Below, in pieces: positions 37,173-45,142 of a stretch of 64,000 bases of DNA (the first letter of the stretch is position 1; every line of letters begins with the position of its first letter). Below the pieces are notes generated by a model. The model was not told the origin of the DNA. It did not search any database and saw nothing but the letters and a program-made list of their open reading frames with translations. Origin of the DNA: Albidovulum litorale (GTDB taxonomy: Bacteria > Pseudomonadota > Alphaproteobacteria > Rhodobacterales > Rhodobacteraceae); assembly GCF_025751495.1 (NCBI RefSeq), contig NZ_JAOWKZ010000001.1, positions 1,061,920 through 1,125,919 on the forward strand, given 5' to 3'. The position numbers and the translations under genes were made by a program.

Positions 37173-37823
37173 ATGCAGCTCCTGAGCGTACGCACGAGTT
37201 ACAGCCGGGCCGAACGGCTCACGGATGCGGTGATCCACGCCTCCGGGCTGACGCTTGTCCTGATCGCCGTCCCGGTGTTGATCACCGCCGCAGCTTTCCT
37301 GCGCGGCGATTTCACCGCGATGTTCGGCGTGACGGTCTACGGGCTCGCACTTATCGCGATGATCCTCTGTTCGGCGCTTTACAACATGATCCCCGCGCCG
37401 GGTTGGGAAGAGCTGCTGAAGCGGCTCGATCACTCCGCGATCTATGTGAAGATCGCTGGCACCTACACGCCTTTCACCCTGCTTTCCGGGCAGGGCCACT
37501 TGCTCCTCGCAGGACTATGGGCTGCAGCCCTCACCGGGGTCGGGATCAAGCTTTTCTGGCCCCACCGCTTCCGCGCCCTCACGCTCGCGCTCTATCTCGG
37601 CATGGGCTGGGCCGGGCTCGCCGCTGGCGGCACGTTCCTTGGTGCGCTCTCCGCCCCGGTCCTGATCCTGATCGTCACCGGCGGCCTTCTCTATACGGCG
37701 GGCGTGGCTTTCTACCTCTTCGAACGCCTGCCCTTCCACTACACGATCTGGCATGTCTTCGTGCTGACGGCGAGCCTCGTCTTCTACGCCGCCGTCACCC
37801 TGCACCTTGTTGAAAGCGCCTGA
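37173..37823 (+). CDS. Haemolysin III/PAQR-family membrane protein
   Basis: 216 residues, seven predicted helices. The PAQR signatures are ERLTDAVIHASG, RLDHSAIYVKIAGTYTPF and the C-terminal PFHYTIWHVFVL, holding the zinc-coordinating Asp and His set. In E. coli the homologue TrhA affects membrane energetics; haemolytic activity is not implied. Confidence 0.9.
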   Translation: MQLLSVRTSYSRAERLTDAVIHASGLTLVLIAVPVLITAAAFLRGDFTAMFGVTVYGLALIAMILCSALYNMIPAPGWEELLKRLDHSAIYVKIAGTYTPFTLLSGQGHLLLAGLWAAALTGVGIKLFWPHRFRALTLALYLGMGWAGLAAGGTFLGALSAPVLILIVTGGLLYTAGVAFYLFERLPFHYTIWHVFVLTASLVFYAAVTLHLVESA

Positions 37824-37824
37824 T

Positions 37825-37876
37825 CTTCTTCTGTTCAGAAATACTCTCCGGGAGTCCGGGGGTGGAAAACCCCCGG
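37825..37876. terminator. Dispersed repeat copy plus hairpin between convergent genes
   Basis: Bases 37825-37846 are the reverse complement of a GAACAGAAGAAG-type repeat. Next comes palindrome CTCCGGGAG (37846-37854), then hairpin CCGGGGGT (37856-37863)-GGAAA-ACCCCCGG (37869-37876). It separates the haemolysin-III gene from dat and likely terminates both. Confidence 0.75.
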
Positions 37877-37889
37877 CCTGAAATCCGTC

Positions 37890-38753
37890 TCAGACCGCCG
37901 CCTTCAGGCTTTCTTCCAGATATATCTCCCTCAGCCGTGTTGCGACCGGCCCCGGCTTGCCAGACCCAAGCGCCACCCCGTCGATCTCGACAACCGGCAT
38001 GACGAAAGCCGACGCGGACGTAACAAACGCCTCGTCAGCCGCCTTCGCCTCGTCGATCGTGAAGCTGCGCTCTTCAACAACCATCTGCGCCTCGGCGGCA
38101 AAGCGCAGAACCGCCGCGCGGGTGATGCCGTGGAGGATGTCATTCGACAACTGTCGCGTGATGATCCTGCCGCCCTTGACGATATAGGCGTTGTTCGACG
38201 TGCCCTCGGTCACCAGCCCGTCCTCGATCAGCCAGGCATCGTCCACACCCGCCTTCTTCGCCATCATCTTGCCCATCGAGGGGTAAAGAAGCTGCGTCGT
38301 CTTGATATCGCGCCTCCCCCAGCGGATGTCGTCGATGGAAATCACCTTCCACCCCGTTTTCGCCGCCGGGCTGTCGGCCAGACCGGGTTTGGACTGGGTG
38401 AAGAGCACCAGCGTCGGCTTCGTGACCTTCGGATCGGGAAAGACGAAATCGCGGTCGCCAGGATTGCCGCGCGTGACCTGAAGATAGACGAGCCCGTCCT
38501 CAATCCCGTTCCGCGCCACAAGCTCACGGTGGATCGCCAGAAGCTCCTCGTCCGAACAGGGGCTCGCCATATCAAGCTCCCTTAGCGACCGGTTCAGCCG
38601 CGCGGTGTGCCCGGCGAAGTCGATGAGCTTGCCACCCAGAACGCTCGTCACCTCATAGACGCCATCGGCCATCAGAAAGCCCCGGTCAAAAACCGATACC
38701 ACCGCCTCTTCCTCGGGCAGATAGTCTCCGTTGACATAGACGATGCGGCTCAT
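37890..38753 (-). CDS. dat: D-amino-acid aminotransferase (class IV, PLP)
   Basis: 287 residues. Class-IV aminotransferase fold: VFDRGFLMADGVYEV, TRGNPGDRDFVFP, the PLP Lys151 in DIKTTQLL, and LVTEGTSNNAYIV. The MADGVYEV and TRGNPGDRDF motifs are those of D-amino-acid transaminases, not of branched-chain enzymes. It probably transfers amino groups among D-Ala, D-Glu and keto acids. It follows dgcA and dgcN on the same strand. Confidence 0.88.
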   Translation of the reverse strand: MSRIVYVNGDYLPEEEAVVSVFDRGFLMADGVYEVTSVLGGKLIDFAGHTARLNRSLRELDMASPCSDEELLAIHRELVARNGIEDGLVYLQVTRGNPGDRDFVFPDPKVTKPTLVLFTQSKPGLADSPAAKTGWKVISIDDIRWGRRDIKTTQLLYPSMGKMMAKKAGVDDAWLIEDGLVTEGTSNNAYIVKGGRIITRQLSNDILHGITRAAVLRFAAEAQMVVEERSFTIDEAKAADEAFVTSASAFVMPVVEIDGVALGSGKPGPVATRLREIYLEESLKAAV

Positions 38754-38827
38754 GGGGCTTTCCTCCGGTCAGTTGCCGTTTCATCGGGCCTGACGCGGAC
38801 AAGGTCAAGCCCGCCTTGATAGGGTCA

Positions 38828-39793
38828 TCACCCCCACAGTGCCACCTCGGGCGGATGCACACCTGCGACATCGTAGAAGAGGGGATGGTCGCGGTCCTCG
38901 GCCAGAAGCAGCGGACCGTCGAGATCCGTGAAAGCCGCCCCCTGCGCGACCAGCACAGCCGGCGCCATGGCGAGCGAGGAACCAACCATGCAGCCCACCA
39001 TCAGCCCATAGCCCTCGGCCAAGGCCGCCTCTTTCAGCGCGAAGGCCTCGGTCAACCCGCCGGTCTTGTCGAGCTTGATGTTGACCATGTCATACTTGCC
39101 CTTCAGTCCCGGCAGCGAGGCGCGGTCGTGACAGGCTTCATCGGCGCAAACCGGCAGGGGACGGGCGATCTCGCTCAGCATCCCGTCATCCCCCGCAGGC
39201 AGCGGCTGTTCGACCAATGCCACGCCAAGACGCACCAGATGCGGGGCAAGGTCGGAATAGACCTCCGCCGTCCAGCCCTCATTCGCGTCGACAATGATGC
39301 GTGTCGCAGGCGCCCCCGCGCGCACCGCCTCCAGCCGCGCCATGTCGTCGGGCGTACCAAGCTTGATCTTCAGAAGCGGGCGATGGGCATGGCGCGCCGC
39401 CGCCGCCCGCATGTTCTCGGGCGTGTCGAGCGACAGGGTAAAGGCGGTGATCTCCGGCCCCGGCGCGGGCAGGCCCGCAAGTTCCCAGACACGACGGCCC
39501 GCTCGCTTCGCCTCAAGGTCCCAGAGCGCGCAATCGATCGCGTTGCGGGCCGCGCCCGCGGGCAAGGCGGCCTGCAATGCTCCACGGGTGATATCCTCCG
39601 GCAGACCGGCAATCTGGGCAGTCACGCTTTCCAACGTCTCGCCATAGCGCGCATAGGGTACGCATTCGCCGCGCCCCGCCACGCAATCGCGCGTCACCGT
39701 CACGGTCAGCACCTTCGCCTCCGTCCGCGAGCCGCGCGAGATGGTGAACACCTCGGCCAGCCGGAAGCTTTCGGCCCGAACCTCAATCGCCAT
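38828..39793 (-). CDS. dgcA: Enolase-superfamily racemase, likely N-acetyl-D-glutamate racemase DgcA
   Basis: 321 residues from ATG at 39793 with a GGAGAGG site. The muconate-lactonising/dipeptide-epimerase group is seen from LLKIKLG (Lys-x-Lys), VDANEGW, VEQPLP, CADEACHD and NIKLDKTGG, which supply the metal ligands and the opposing base. Beside DgcN this family includes the N-acetyl-D-Glu racemase of a D-glutamate degradation route. L-Ala-D/L-Glu epimerase is the main alternative. Confidence 0.82.
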   Translation of the reverse strand: MAIEVRAESFRLAEVFTISRGSRTEAKVLTVTVTRDCVAGRGECVPYARYGETLESVTAQIAGLPEDITRGALQAALPAGAARNAIDCALWDLEAKRAGRRVWELAGLPAPGPEITAFTLSLDTPENMRAAAARHAHRPLLKIKLGTPDDMARLEAVRAGAPATRIIVDANEGWTAEVYSDLAPHLVRLGVALVEQPLPAGDDGMLSEIARPLPVCADEACHDRASLPGLKGKYDMVNIKLDKTGGLTEAFALKEAALAEGYGLMVGCMVGSSLAMAPAVLVAQGAAFTDLDGPLLLAEDRDHPLFYDVAGVHPPEVALWG

Positions 39794-39875
39794 GACAATC
39801 CTCTCCATTCCGGGCGCCCGCGAAGGCCGGGTGGGCGGGCCGTCGTCCGCGAGGACGCGGGTCGCACCCCCGGGG

Positions 39876-40877
39876 CTATATTGCGGCCAGCGCGTCCACC
39901 AGTCGCGCGGCACCATGACGGAAGGGATCGACGGCGGGAAGGCCCATCCGCTTCTCGACCTCGGCCAGACAAGCCGCCGCCTCTTCCTCATTCAGATGCT
40001 GGGTATTGACCGAAATGCCCACGACCCGACAGGCCGGGTTCGCAACCCGCGCCATCGCGAGGGCCGTATCGCGCACCTGCTCCAGGCTTGGCAGTGCATA
40101 GCCCGGCAGGCCGCGCATATGGGTCCGCGTCGGTTCGTGGCAGAGGATCAGCGCATCGGGCTGGCCACCATGGATCAGCGCCATGGTCACGCCGGAATAG
40201 GAGACGTGGAAAAGGCTTCCCTGCCCCTCGATCAGATCCCAGTGATCGGGATCGTTGTCGGGCGTCAGGTATTCGATGGACCCCGCCATGAAATCGGCGA
40301 TCACGGCATCGAGCGGCACCCCGTCGCCGGTGATCAGGATGCCGGTCTGACCGGTGGCGCGGAAACTCACCTTCATGCCCCGCGCCCGCATCTCGGCATC
40401 CATCGCGAGCGCGGTATACATCTTGCCCACCGAGCAATCCGTACCCACGGCCAGACAGCGTTTGCCCGACCGTTTCACCCCGTTGGCGATCGGGTATTTG
40501 ACCGAGGGCACCCGCACATCGTGCAGGATACGGCCATGCCGTGCGGCGGTGGTGACCAGATCGGCCTCGTCGCGCAGAAGGTTGTGCAGGCCGCTCGCAA
40601 TATCAAACCCCTGTTCCAGCGCCGTATGCAGAACCGCTTTCCAACTGTCGGAAATCACGCCACCCCGGTTGGCGACCCCGATTACCAGCGTCCGCGCACC
40701 TGCCGCATGGGCCTCGGCCAGATCCATGTCGGGCACCTTCATGTCGGCCTTACAGCCCTCCATCCGGTACTGGCCTAACGCAAATTCCGGACGCCAGTCC
40801 TTGATGCCCTGCGCCACCTTCGCGGCCAGCTGGTCCGGCGCATCGCCGAGGAAAAGAAGATAGGGGGTTTCGATCAT
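39876..40877 (-). CDS. dgcN: DUF1611 protein, likely D-glutamate N-acetyltransferase DgcN
   Basis: 333 residues. A P-loop-like AVGTDCSVGKMYTALAM and GQGSLFH identify the DUF1611 family. In marine bacteria DgcN acetylates D-Glu before DgcA racemises it. GGGAGG stands before the ATG at 40877. The cluster order is dgcN-(82 bases)-dgcA-(74 bases)-dat. I assign the function from this pairing, not from a decisive motif. Confidence 0.82.
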   Translation of the reverse strand: MIETPYLLFLGDAPDQLAAKVAQGIKDWRPEFALGQYRMEGCKADMKVPDMDLAEAHAAGARTLVIGVANRGGVISDSWKAVLHTALEQGFDIASGLHNLLRDEADLVTTAARHGRILHDVRVPSVKYPIANGVKRSGKRCLAVGTDCSVGKMYTALAMDAEMRARGMKVSFRATGQTGILITGDGVPLDAVIADFMAGSIEYLTPDNDPDHWDLIEGQGSLFHVSYSGVTMALIHGGQPDALILCHEPTRTHMRGLPGYALPSLEQVRDTALAMARVANPACRVVGISVNTQHLNEEEAAACLAEVEKRMGLPAVDPFRHGAARLVDALAAI

Positions 40878-40892
40878 GGCAGCCTCCCGCGT

Positions 40893-40937
40893 TTGATGGA
40901 AAGTTGCATCAATTTCCCACGGAATTCATGGGAATTT
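40893..40937. promoter_or_regulatory. Two adjoining inverted repeats upstream of dgcN
   Basis: TTGATG (40893-40898) faces CATCAA (40907-40912). AATTTCCCA (40911-40919) faces TGGGAATTT (40929-40937) with one mismatch. They start 16 bases upstream of dgcN, so they look like operator sites of a regulator not encoded nearby. Confidence 0.45.
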
Positions 40938-40996
40938 CAGGCGAGCTACCCGGATAGTTCGCAATCTGGTCCCGTACAAACCAACGCTTATGCAAG

Positions 40997-41013
40997 ATTC
41001 TTCGATAAAGAAT
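40997..41013. promoter_or_regulatory. Inverted repeat upstream of mcl1
   Basis: ATTCTT (40997-41002) and AAGAAT (41008-41013) flank CGATA; flanking GCAA and TTGC extend it with one extra base. It lies 140 bases before the mcl1 start in an AT-richer leader. Confidence 0.35.
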
Positions 41014-41152
41014 TGCGCCCGGCCCGTCTTTCTCCGTTCGAGCACTGCATTTTCGAAATTTCTGCGCCTGCGAAAGAACCTTGCATGCTGCAGCGCAATA
41101 TTCTATCCGAGCGGTAACGCCAAACGTAACTTCCTTACCGAGAGATCTGCCG

Positions 41153-42109
41153 ATGAGCTTCCGCCTCCAGCCCGCCGCCCCTGCCCGCCCGAACCGCTGC
41201 CAGCTCTTCGGCCCGGGATCGCGCCCCGCGATCTTTGAAAAGATGGCGGCATCGGCGGCGGATGTAATCAACCTCGATCTGGAGGACTCGGTGGCGCCCG
41301 ACGACAAGCCCGAGGCGCGGAAGAACATCATTCAGGCCATCGGCGATATCGACTGGGGCAACAAGCATCTCAGCGTCCGCATCAACGGGCTCGACACGCC
41401 CTACTGGTATCGCGACGTGGTCGACCTTCTGGAACAGGCGGGCGAGCGGCTTGACCAGATCATGATCCCGAAAGTGGGCTGCGCCGCCGATGTCTACGCG
41501 GTCGATGCCCTCGTCACCGCCATCGAGGCCGCGAAGGGCCGCAAGAAGCGCATCGCGCTGGAAGTGATCATCGAATCGGCGGCCGGCATCGCCCATGTCG
41601 AGGAAATCGCGGCCTCCTCTCCCCGGCTTCAGGCGATGAGCCTCGGCGCTGCCGATTTCGCCGCCTCCATGGGCATGCAGACGACAGGCATCGGCGGCAC
41701 CCAGGAAAACTATTACATGCACCGCGAGGGACAGAAGCACTGGTCCGATCCCTGGCACTGGGCCCAGGCCGCCATCGTCGCCGCCTGCCGCACCCATGGC
41801 ATCTTGCCGGTCGATGGACCCTTCGGCGATTTCTCCGATGACGAGGGCTTTCTGGCGCAGGCGCGGCGCTCGGCCACGCTCGGCATGGTCGGCAAATGGG
41901 CGATTCACCCCAAGCAGATCGCGCTCTGCAACGAGGTCTTCACGCCGTCTGAGGCACAGGTGACCGAGGCCCGCGAAATCCTTGCCGCAATGGAAGCCGC
42001 CAAGGCCCGCGGCGAAGGCGCGACCGTCTATAAGGGGCGGCTCGTGGATATCGCCTCGATCAAGCAGGCCGAGGTGATCGTGCGGCAATCAGAAATGATC
42101 GCAGGCTGA
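41153..42109 (+). CDS. mcl1: L-malyl-CoA/beta-methylmalyl-CoA lyase
   Basis: Cleaves beta-methylmalyl-CoA to glyoxylate and propionyl-CoA, and malyl-CoA to glyoxylate and acetyl-CoA: the last part of the ethylmalonyl-CoA pathway. 318 residues, the family length, from ATG at 41153. The HpcH/citrate-lyase beta fold shows VINLDLEDSVAPDDK, SVRINGLDTPYWYRD, IMIPKVG and VIIESAAGIAHVEEI. The residue pattern is very close to the Rhodobacter Mcl1 enzymes. The window carries no other pathway gene beside it. Confidence 0.94.
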   Translation: MSFRLQPAAPARPNRCQLFGPGSRPAIFEKMAASAADVINLDLEDSVAPDDKPEARKNIIQAIGDIDWGNKHLSVRINGLDTPYWYRDVVDLLEQAGERLDQIMIPKVGCAADVYAVDALVTAIEAAKGRKKRIALEVIIESAAGIAHVEEIAASSPRLQAMSLGAADFAASMGMQTTGIGGTQENYYMHREGQKHWSDPWHWAQAAIVAACRTHGILPVDGPFGDFSDDEGFLAQARRSATLGMVGKWAIHPKQIALCNEVFTPSEAQVTEAREILAAMEAAKARGEGATVYKGRLVDIASIKQAEVIVRQSEMIAG

Positions 42110-42112
42110 AAA

Positions 42113-42146
42113 GGGGGCTCGCCGCCCCCTCTTGGCCTTCGGCCAA
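42113..42146 (+). terminator. Double hairpin after mcl1
   Basis: GGGGGC-TCGCC-GCCCCC (42113-42129) is followed by TTGGCC-TTC-GGCCAA (42132-42146), starting 3 bases past the mcl1 stop. It likely ends the mcl1 transcript. Confidence 0.7.
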
Positions 42147-42155
42147 TTCACCCCG

Positions 42156-42179
42156 CGAGTATTTCCGGAACAGAAGAAG
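42156..42179 (+). repeat. Dispersed intergenic repeat, copy A
   Basis: The segment begins CGAGTATTTCCGGAACAG and ends in AAGAAG. It matches, on the opposite strand, 37825-37846 (one gap, few changes) and more weakly 21321-21340. All three lie in intergenic space just after a gene. Confidence 0.65.
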
Positions 42180-42269
42180 CAGGAGCGGTCAGGCGCCAGA
42201 CCCGGCCTGCCCCGTTGCAAATCGCCCGACCGGGCGGCATATAGGCCGTGACCCTTCAGGGAGTGCGGG

Positions 42270-43229
42270 ATGAATTACCTCGAATTTGAAAAGCCGCTGG
42301 CCGAGATCGAAGGCAAGGCCGAGGAGCTTCGGGCGCTGGCGCGCAAGAATGAGGGGATGGATGTCGCCAAGGAGGCGGCCGCGCTCGACAAGAAGGCGGC
42401 GGACCTTCTGAAGGACCTTTACAAGAACCTTGACCCCTGGCGGAAATGCCAGGTCGCGCGCCACCCGGACCGGCCGCATTGCAAGGACTATATCGACGCG
42501 CTTTTCACCGAGTTCACGACTCTCGCGGGCGATCGCAACTTTGCCGATGACCATGCGGTGATGAGCGGTCTTGCCCGCTTCAACGACCAGCCGGTGATGG
42601 TCATCGGGCAGGAAAAGGGCTCTGACACCAAGACTAGGATCGAACGCAATTTCGGCATGGCGCGGCCCGAGGGCTATCGCAAAGCCATCCGCCTGATGGA
42701 CCTCGCCCACCGCTTCGGCCTGCCGGTGATCACGCTTGTCGATACGCCCGGCGCCTATCCCGGCAAGGGCGCCGAGGAACGCGGGCAATCCGAGGCCATC
42801 GCGCGTTCTACCCAAAAATGCCTTGAGATCGGCGTGCCGCTGATCTCGGTGATCATCGGCGAGGGCGGATCGGGCGGGGCTGTGGCTTTCGCCTCGGCCA
42901 ACCGTATCGCGATGCTGGAACATTCAATCTATTCGGTGATCACGCCCGAAGGCTGCGCGTCGATCCTGTGGAAGGATGCCGAGCGCATGCGCGAGGCCGC
43001 GAATGCGCTGCGCCTGACCGCGCAGGACCTGCACAAGCTCGGCGTCATCGACCGGATCATCGCGGAACCCCTTGGCGGCGCCCAGCGCATGCGCAAGGAC
43101 GCCATCGAAAGTGTCGGCAAGGCCATTGGCGAGATGCTGAAGGAGCTGTCGGGCAAGAAACCGGCCGAACTGGTCAAGGACCGCCGCGACAAGTTCCTCG
43201 CCATGGGCGCCAAGGGCCTCGCGGCCTGA
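42270..43229 (+). CDS. accA: Acetyl-CoA carboxylase carboxyltransferase subunit alpha
   Basis: First committed step of fatty-acid synthesis: transfers carboxyl from biotin to acetyl-CoA. 319 residues. [20 protein letters not shown] at the N-terminus and [37 protein letters not shown] and [13 protein letters not shown] are AccA signatures. AGGGAG precedes the ATG. The partner accD is not in the window. Confidence 0.97.
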   Translation: MNYLEFEKPLAEIEGKAEELRALARKNEGMDVAKEAAALDKKAADLLKDLYKNLDPWRKCQVARHPDRPHCKDYIDALFTEFTTLAGDRNFADDHAVMSGLARFNDQPVMVIGQEKGSDTKTRIERNFGMARPEGYRKAIRLMDLAHRFGLPVITLVDTPGAYPGKGAEERGQSEAIARSTQKCLEIGVPLISVIIGEGGSGGAVAFASANRIAMLEHSIYSVITPEGCASILWKDAERMREAANALRLTAQDLHKLGVIDRIIAEPLGGAQRMRKDAIESVGKAIGEMLKELSGKKPAELVKDRRDKFLAMGAKGLAA

Positions 43230-43241
43230 GGCCCGGCTCTC

Positions 43242-43802
43242 TTAAAGCCCGCCCTGCCACATTCGCACGGCGTCCAGCGGATAGACCAGCATGAGAACGT
43301 TCAGCGCCAGCCCGTCGCTGATCACATAGGCGGTCAACAACTCGAACCCCAGAAGGATCGCGACGCTCGCGCGAACCGGAATGCGCCGGGCGAGCCAGAA
43401 CCCCGCGATCATTGCAAAAATGTCGAAGACCGAATTGATCACGCTGTCGCCGTAATAGTCGAGCGAGATCGTCACCTCGCGGTAGCGCTCGATGACCGCA
43501 TTGGTGTTCTCCGCGATCTCCCATGCGCATTCGACAATTGTCGCGATGAGACGCCGCCAGCCGACTGCCAGACGCACGGCCAGAGGCGACAGCGCGGCGT
43601 AAAAGATCAGCCCGTGCAGCAGATGCGATGGCGTGTACCAGTCGGTCAGATGCTGCGAGTTTTCGCTGCTTATCGTCTCGCCGTGCCACAGCTTGATATA
43701 GCCGCAGGTGCAGATCGGCACGCGCCCCATCGCAAGAAGCACCGCCGCGGCAGCCAAAACGGCGAAGGCGGTCAGCACATAGGGCAACCGGTCGCGGCTC
43801 AC
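43242..43802 (-). CDS. DUF2585 membrane protein
   Basis: 186 residues from GTG at 43802, which overlaps the upstream stop as GTGA; 4-5 membrane helices. Conserved DUF2585 features are CTCGYIKLWHGE, SSENSQHLTDWYTPSHLLHG and the WEIAENTNAVIERYRE segment rich in His, Glu and Asn. The family has no assigned function; such residues could bind metal. A longer start at 43832 would run inside the neighbour. Confidence 0.85.
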   Translation of the reverse strand: MSRDRLPYVLTAFAVLAAAAVLLAMGRVPICTCGYIKLWHGETISSENSQHLTDWYTPSHLLHGLIFYAALSPLAVRLAVGWRRLIATIVECAWEIAENTNAVIERYREVTISLDYYGDSVINSVFDIFAMIAGFWLARRIPVRASVAILLGFELLTAYVISDGLALNVLMLVYPLDAVRMWQGGL

Positions 43803-44335
43803 CGCAGCGACTCCTGCGCCCGTCCCGGCCATTCCGCGTCATAGGCCGCCCCGTCGATGGCGCCCCGGCTCATCTCGGCCAGCATGTCGCCGATGGTCGG
43901 CAGGCCCTCGGACTGATCGCCGCTCCAAGTACCTGCGCGCATCAGCGCGCGGGCGCATTGCGAATATATCTCCCCGATGGCGATCAGGATCACGGTGCGG
44001 GGGCTTTTGCCATCCCGCGCAAAACTCTCGCGCAAGGCCTCGTCCGCCGTGACCCGTGCCGTGCCGTTGACCCGGATCACGTTGTCAGAGCCGGGGACGA
44101 GGAACATCAAGCTCACGCGCGGGTCGCGGACGATATTTCGCAGGCTGTCGATGCGGTTGTTGCCCTTCCAGTCGGGCAAGGCCAGCGTACCCGGATCGAT
44201 CTCGCGCACCACCGGACCATCATCGCCGCGCGGGCTGGCATCGGTGCCCTCGGGGCCGACGGTCGAAAGGATGCAGAGCCACGACCGACCGATCCATGTG
44301 CGATAGGTCGGGGTCATCAACCGCGCGACTTTCAC
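43799..44335 (-). CDS. Pyridoxamine 5'-phosphate oxidase-like flavin protein, N-terminally truncated
   Basis: 178-residue reading frame of the PPOX-like split-barrel FMN-binding family (DR2398 type): LCILSTVGPEGTDASPRGDDGP, GNNRIDSLRNIVRDPRVSLMF and GEIYSQCARALMRAGTW. Its only available start is an internal GTG at 44335 with no ribosome site. The expected N-terminus lies upstream but is cut off by an in-frame TAG (44360-44362). The protein is either made in shortened form or not at all. A sequencing error at one base would also explain it. Confidence 0.75.
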   Translation of the reverse strand: MKVARLMTPTYRTWIGRSWLCILSTVGPEGTDASPRGDDGPVVREIDPGTLALPDWKGNNRIDSLRNIVRDPRVSLMFLVPGSDNVIRVNGTARVTADEALRESFARDGKSPRTVILIAIGEIYSQCARALMRAGTWSGDQSEGLPTIGDMLAEMSRGAIDGAAYDAEWPGRAQESLR

Positions 44336-44401
44336 GAGCGAGGCCTGTGCGGGCGTTCCCTAGTGGCGCTCCAGTTCCTCGACGGACGTGATCGCCTGCA
44401 C
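44336..44401 (-). pseudogene. Amber-interrupted 5' end of the PPOX-like gene
   Basis: Reading from GTG at 44401, which has AGGAGG eight bases upstream, the frame gives MQAITSVEELERH, a TAG stop, then GTPAQASLV and continues straight into the 44335 frame. The TAG stands where I recall Tyr in related proteins (pattern YGTPxxASL). One base change (TAC or TAT to TAG) accounts for it. Confidence 0.75.
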
Positions 44402-44404
44402 CCT

Positions 44405-45142
44405 TCAGCCCTCCTGACCGACGAACCCCGCCTCTGCCATCAGACGGTTCGAAGCGCCTTCTACCTCGGGCTCGATCCGGTCCATGAATTCCTCGACCGT
44501 AAGCCCTGCCGGGATGCGCGGCAGGAACTCCACGACTGCAAGGCCCGGCTTGCGCAACAGCCCATGGCGCGGCCAGAAGACGCCGACATTGGTGGCAGCA
44601 GGCACACAATCCTGCCCAAGCTGGGAATAAAGGACGCCGACGCCCACCTTGTAGGGCCGTGTCGCCCCCGCCGCGACACGCGTGCCCTGCGGATAGATGA
44701 TCAGCTGCCCCGGCCAGGCCCGCCCCGCCTTCACATCCGCCACCATGCGCTTGACCGCCTGTCCGCGCTTGCCACGATCAACAGGAATGCAGCCAAGTTT
44801 TTTTGCGTACCAGCCTACGATAGGCGCCCAGAGAAGCTCCTTCTTCATGATGAATTTCGGCCTCGGTACGACCGAGACGATCAGGATGATGTCGAAGAAA
44901 CTCTGGTGCTTCGCACCGATCAGCACCTCGTCTTCTGGGACCTCGCCGCGAATTTCGGATTTCAGCCCGACCAGCAGCGCAGCCGAGGCGCGGACCCAGC
45001 GGCAATAGGCATGAACCGCATCAAAGGCCGCCTCGCGCCGGAAGATCACGAAAGGCGTCCAGAAAAGCGCATAGACCACCATCGCCAGATACATCTGCAC
45101 GATGAAGATCAGCGACAGGACGTATTGCAGGAGCAGTCTCAT
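44405..45142 (-). CDS. plsC: 1-acyl-sn-glycerol-3-phosphate acyltransferase PlsC
   Basis: Makes phosphatidic acid in the inner membrane. 245 residues from ATG at 45142, overlapping the ftsX stop by four bases. An N-terminal membrane helix (about 5-30) precedes the HxxxxD motif HQSFFD. IIYPQGTR corresponds to the usual PEGTR block with Gln in place of Glu, a change seen in other alphaproteobacterial members as far as I recall. Confidence 0.92.
   Translation of the reverse strand: MRLLLQYVLSLIFIVQMYLAMVVYALFWTPFVIFRREAAFDAVHAYCRWVRASAALLVGLKSEIRGEVPEDEVLIGAKHQSFFDIILIVSVVPRPKFIMKKELLWAPIVGWYAKKLGCIPVDRGKRGQAVKRMVADVKAGRAWPGQLIIYPQGTRVAAGATRPYKVGVGVLYSQLGQDCVPAATNVGVFWPRHGLLRKPGLAVVEFLPRIPAGLTVEEFMDRIEPEVEGASNRLMAEAGFVGQEG

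Noticed and set aside
40893-41117. 74-codon plus-strand frame upstream of mcl1
   Set aside because: It covers the operator repeats, has no ribosome site, and its composition does not look like a protein.
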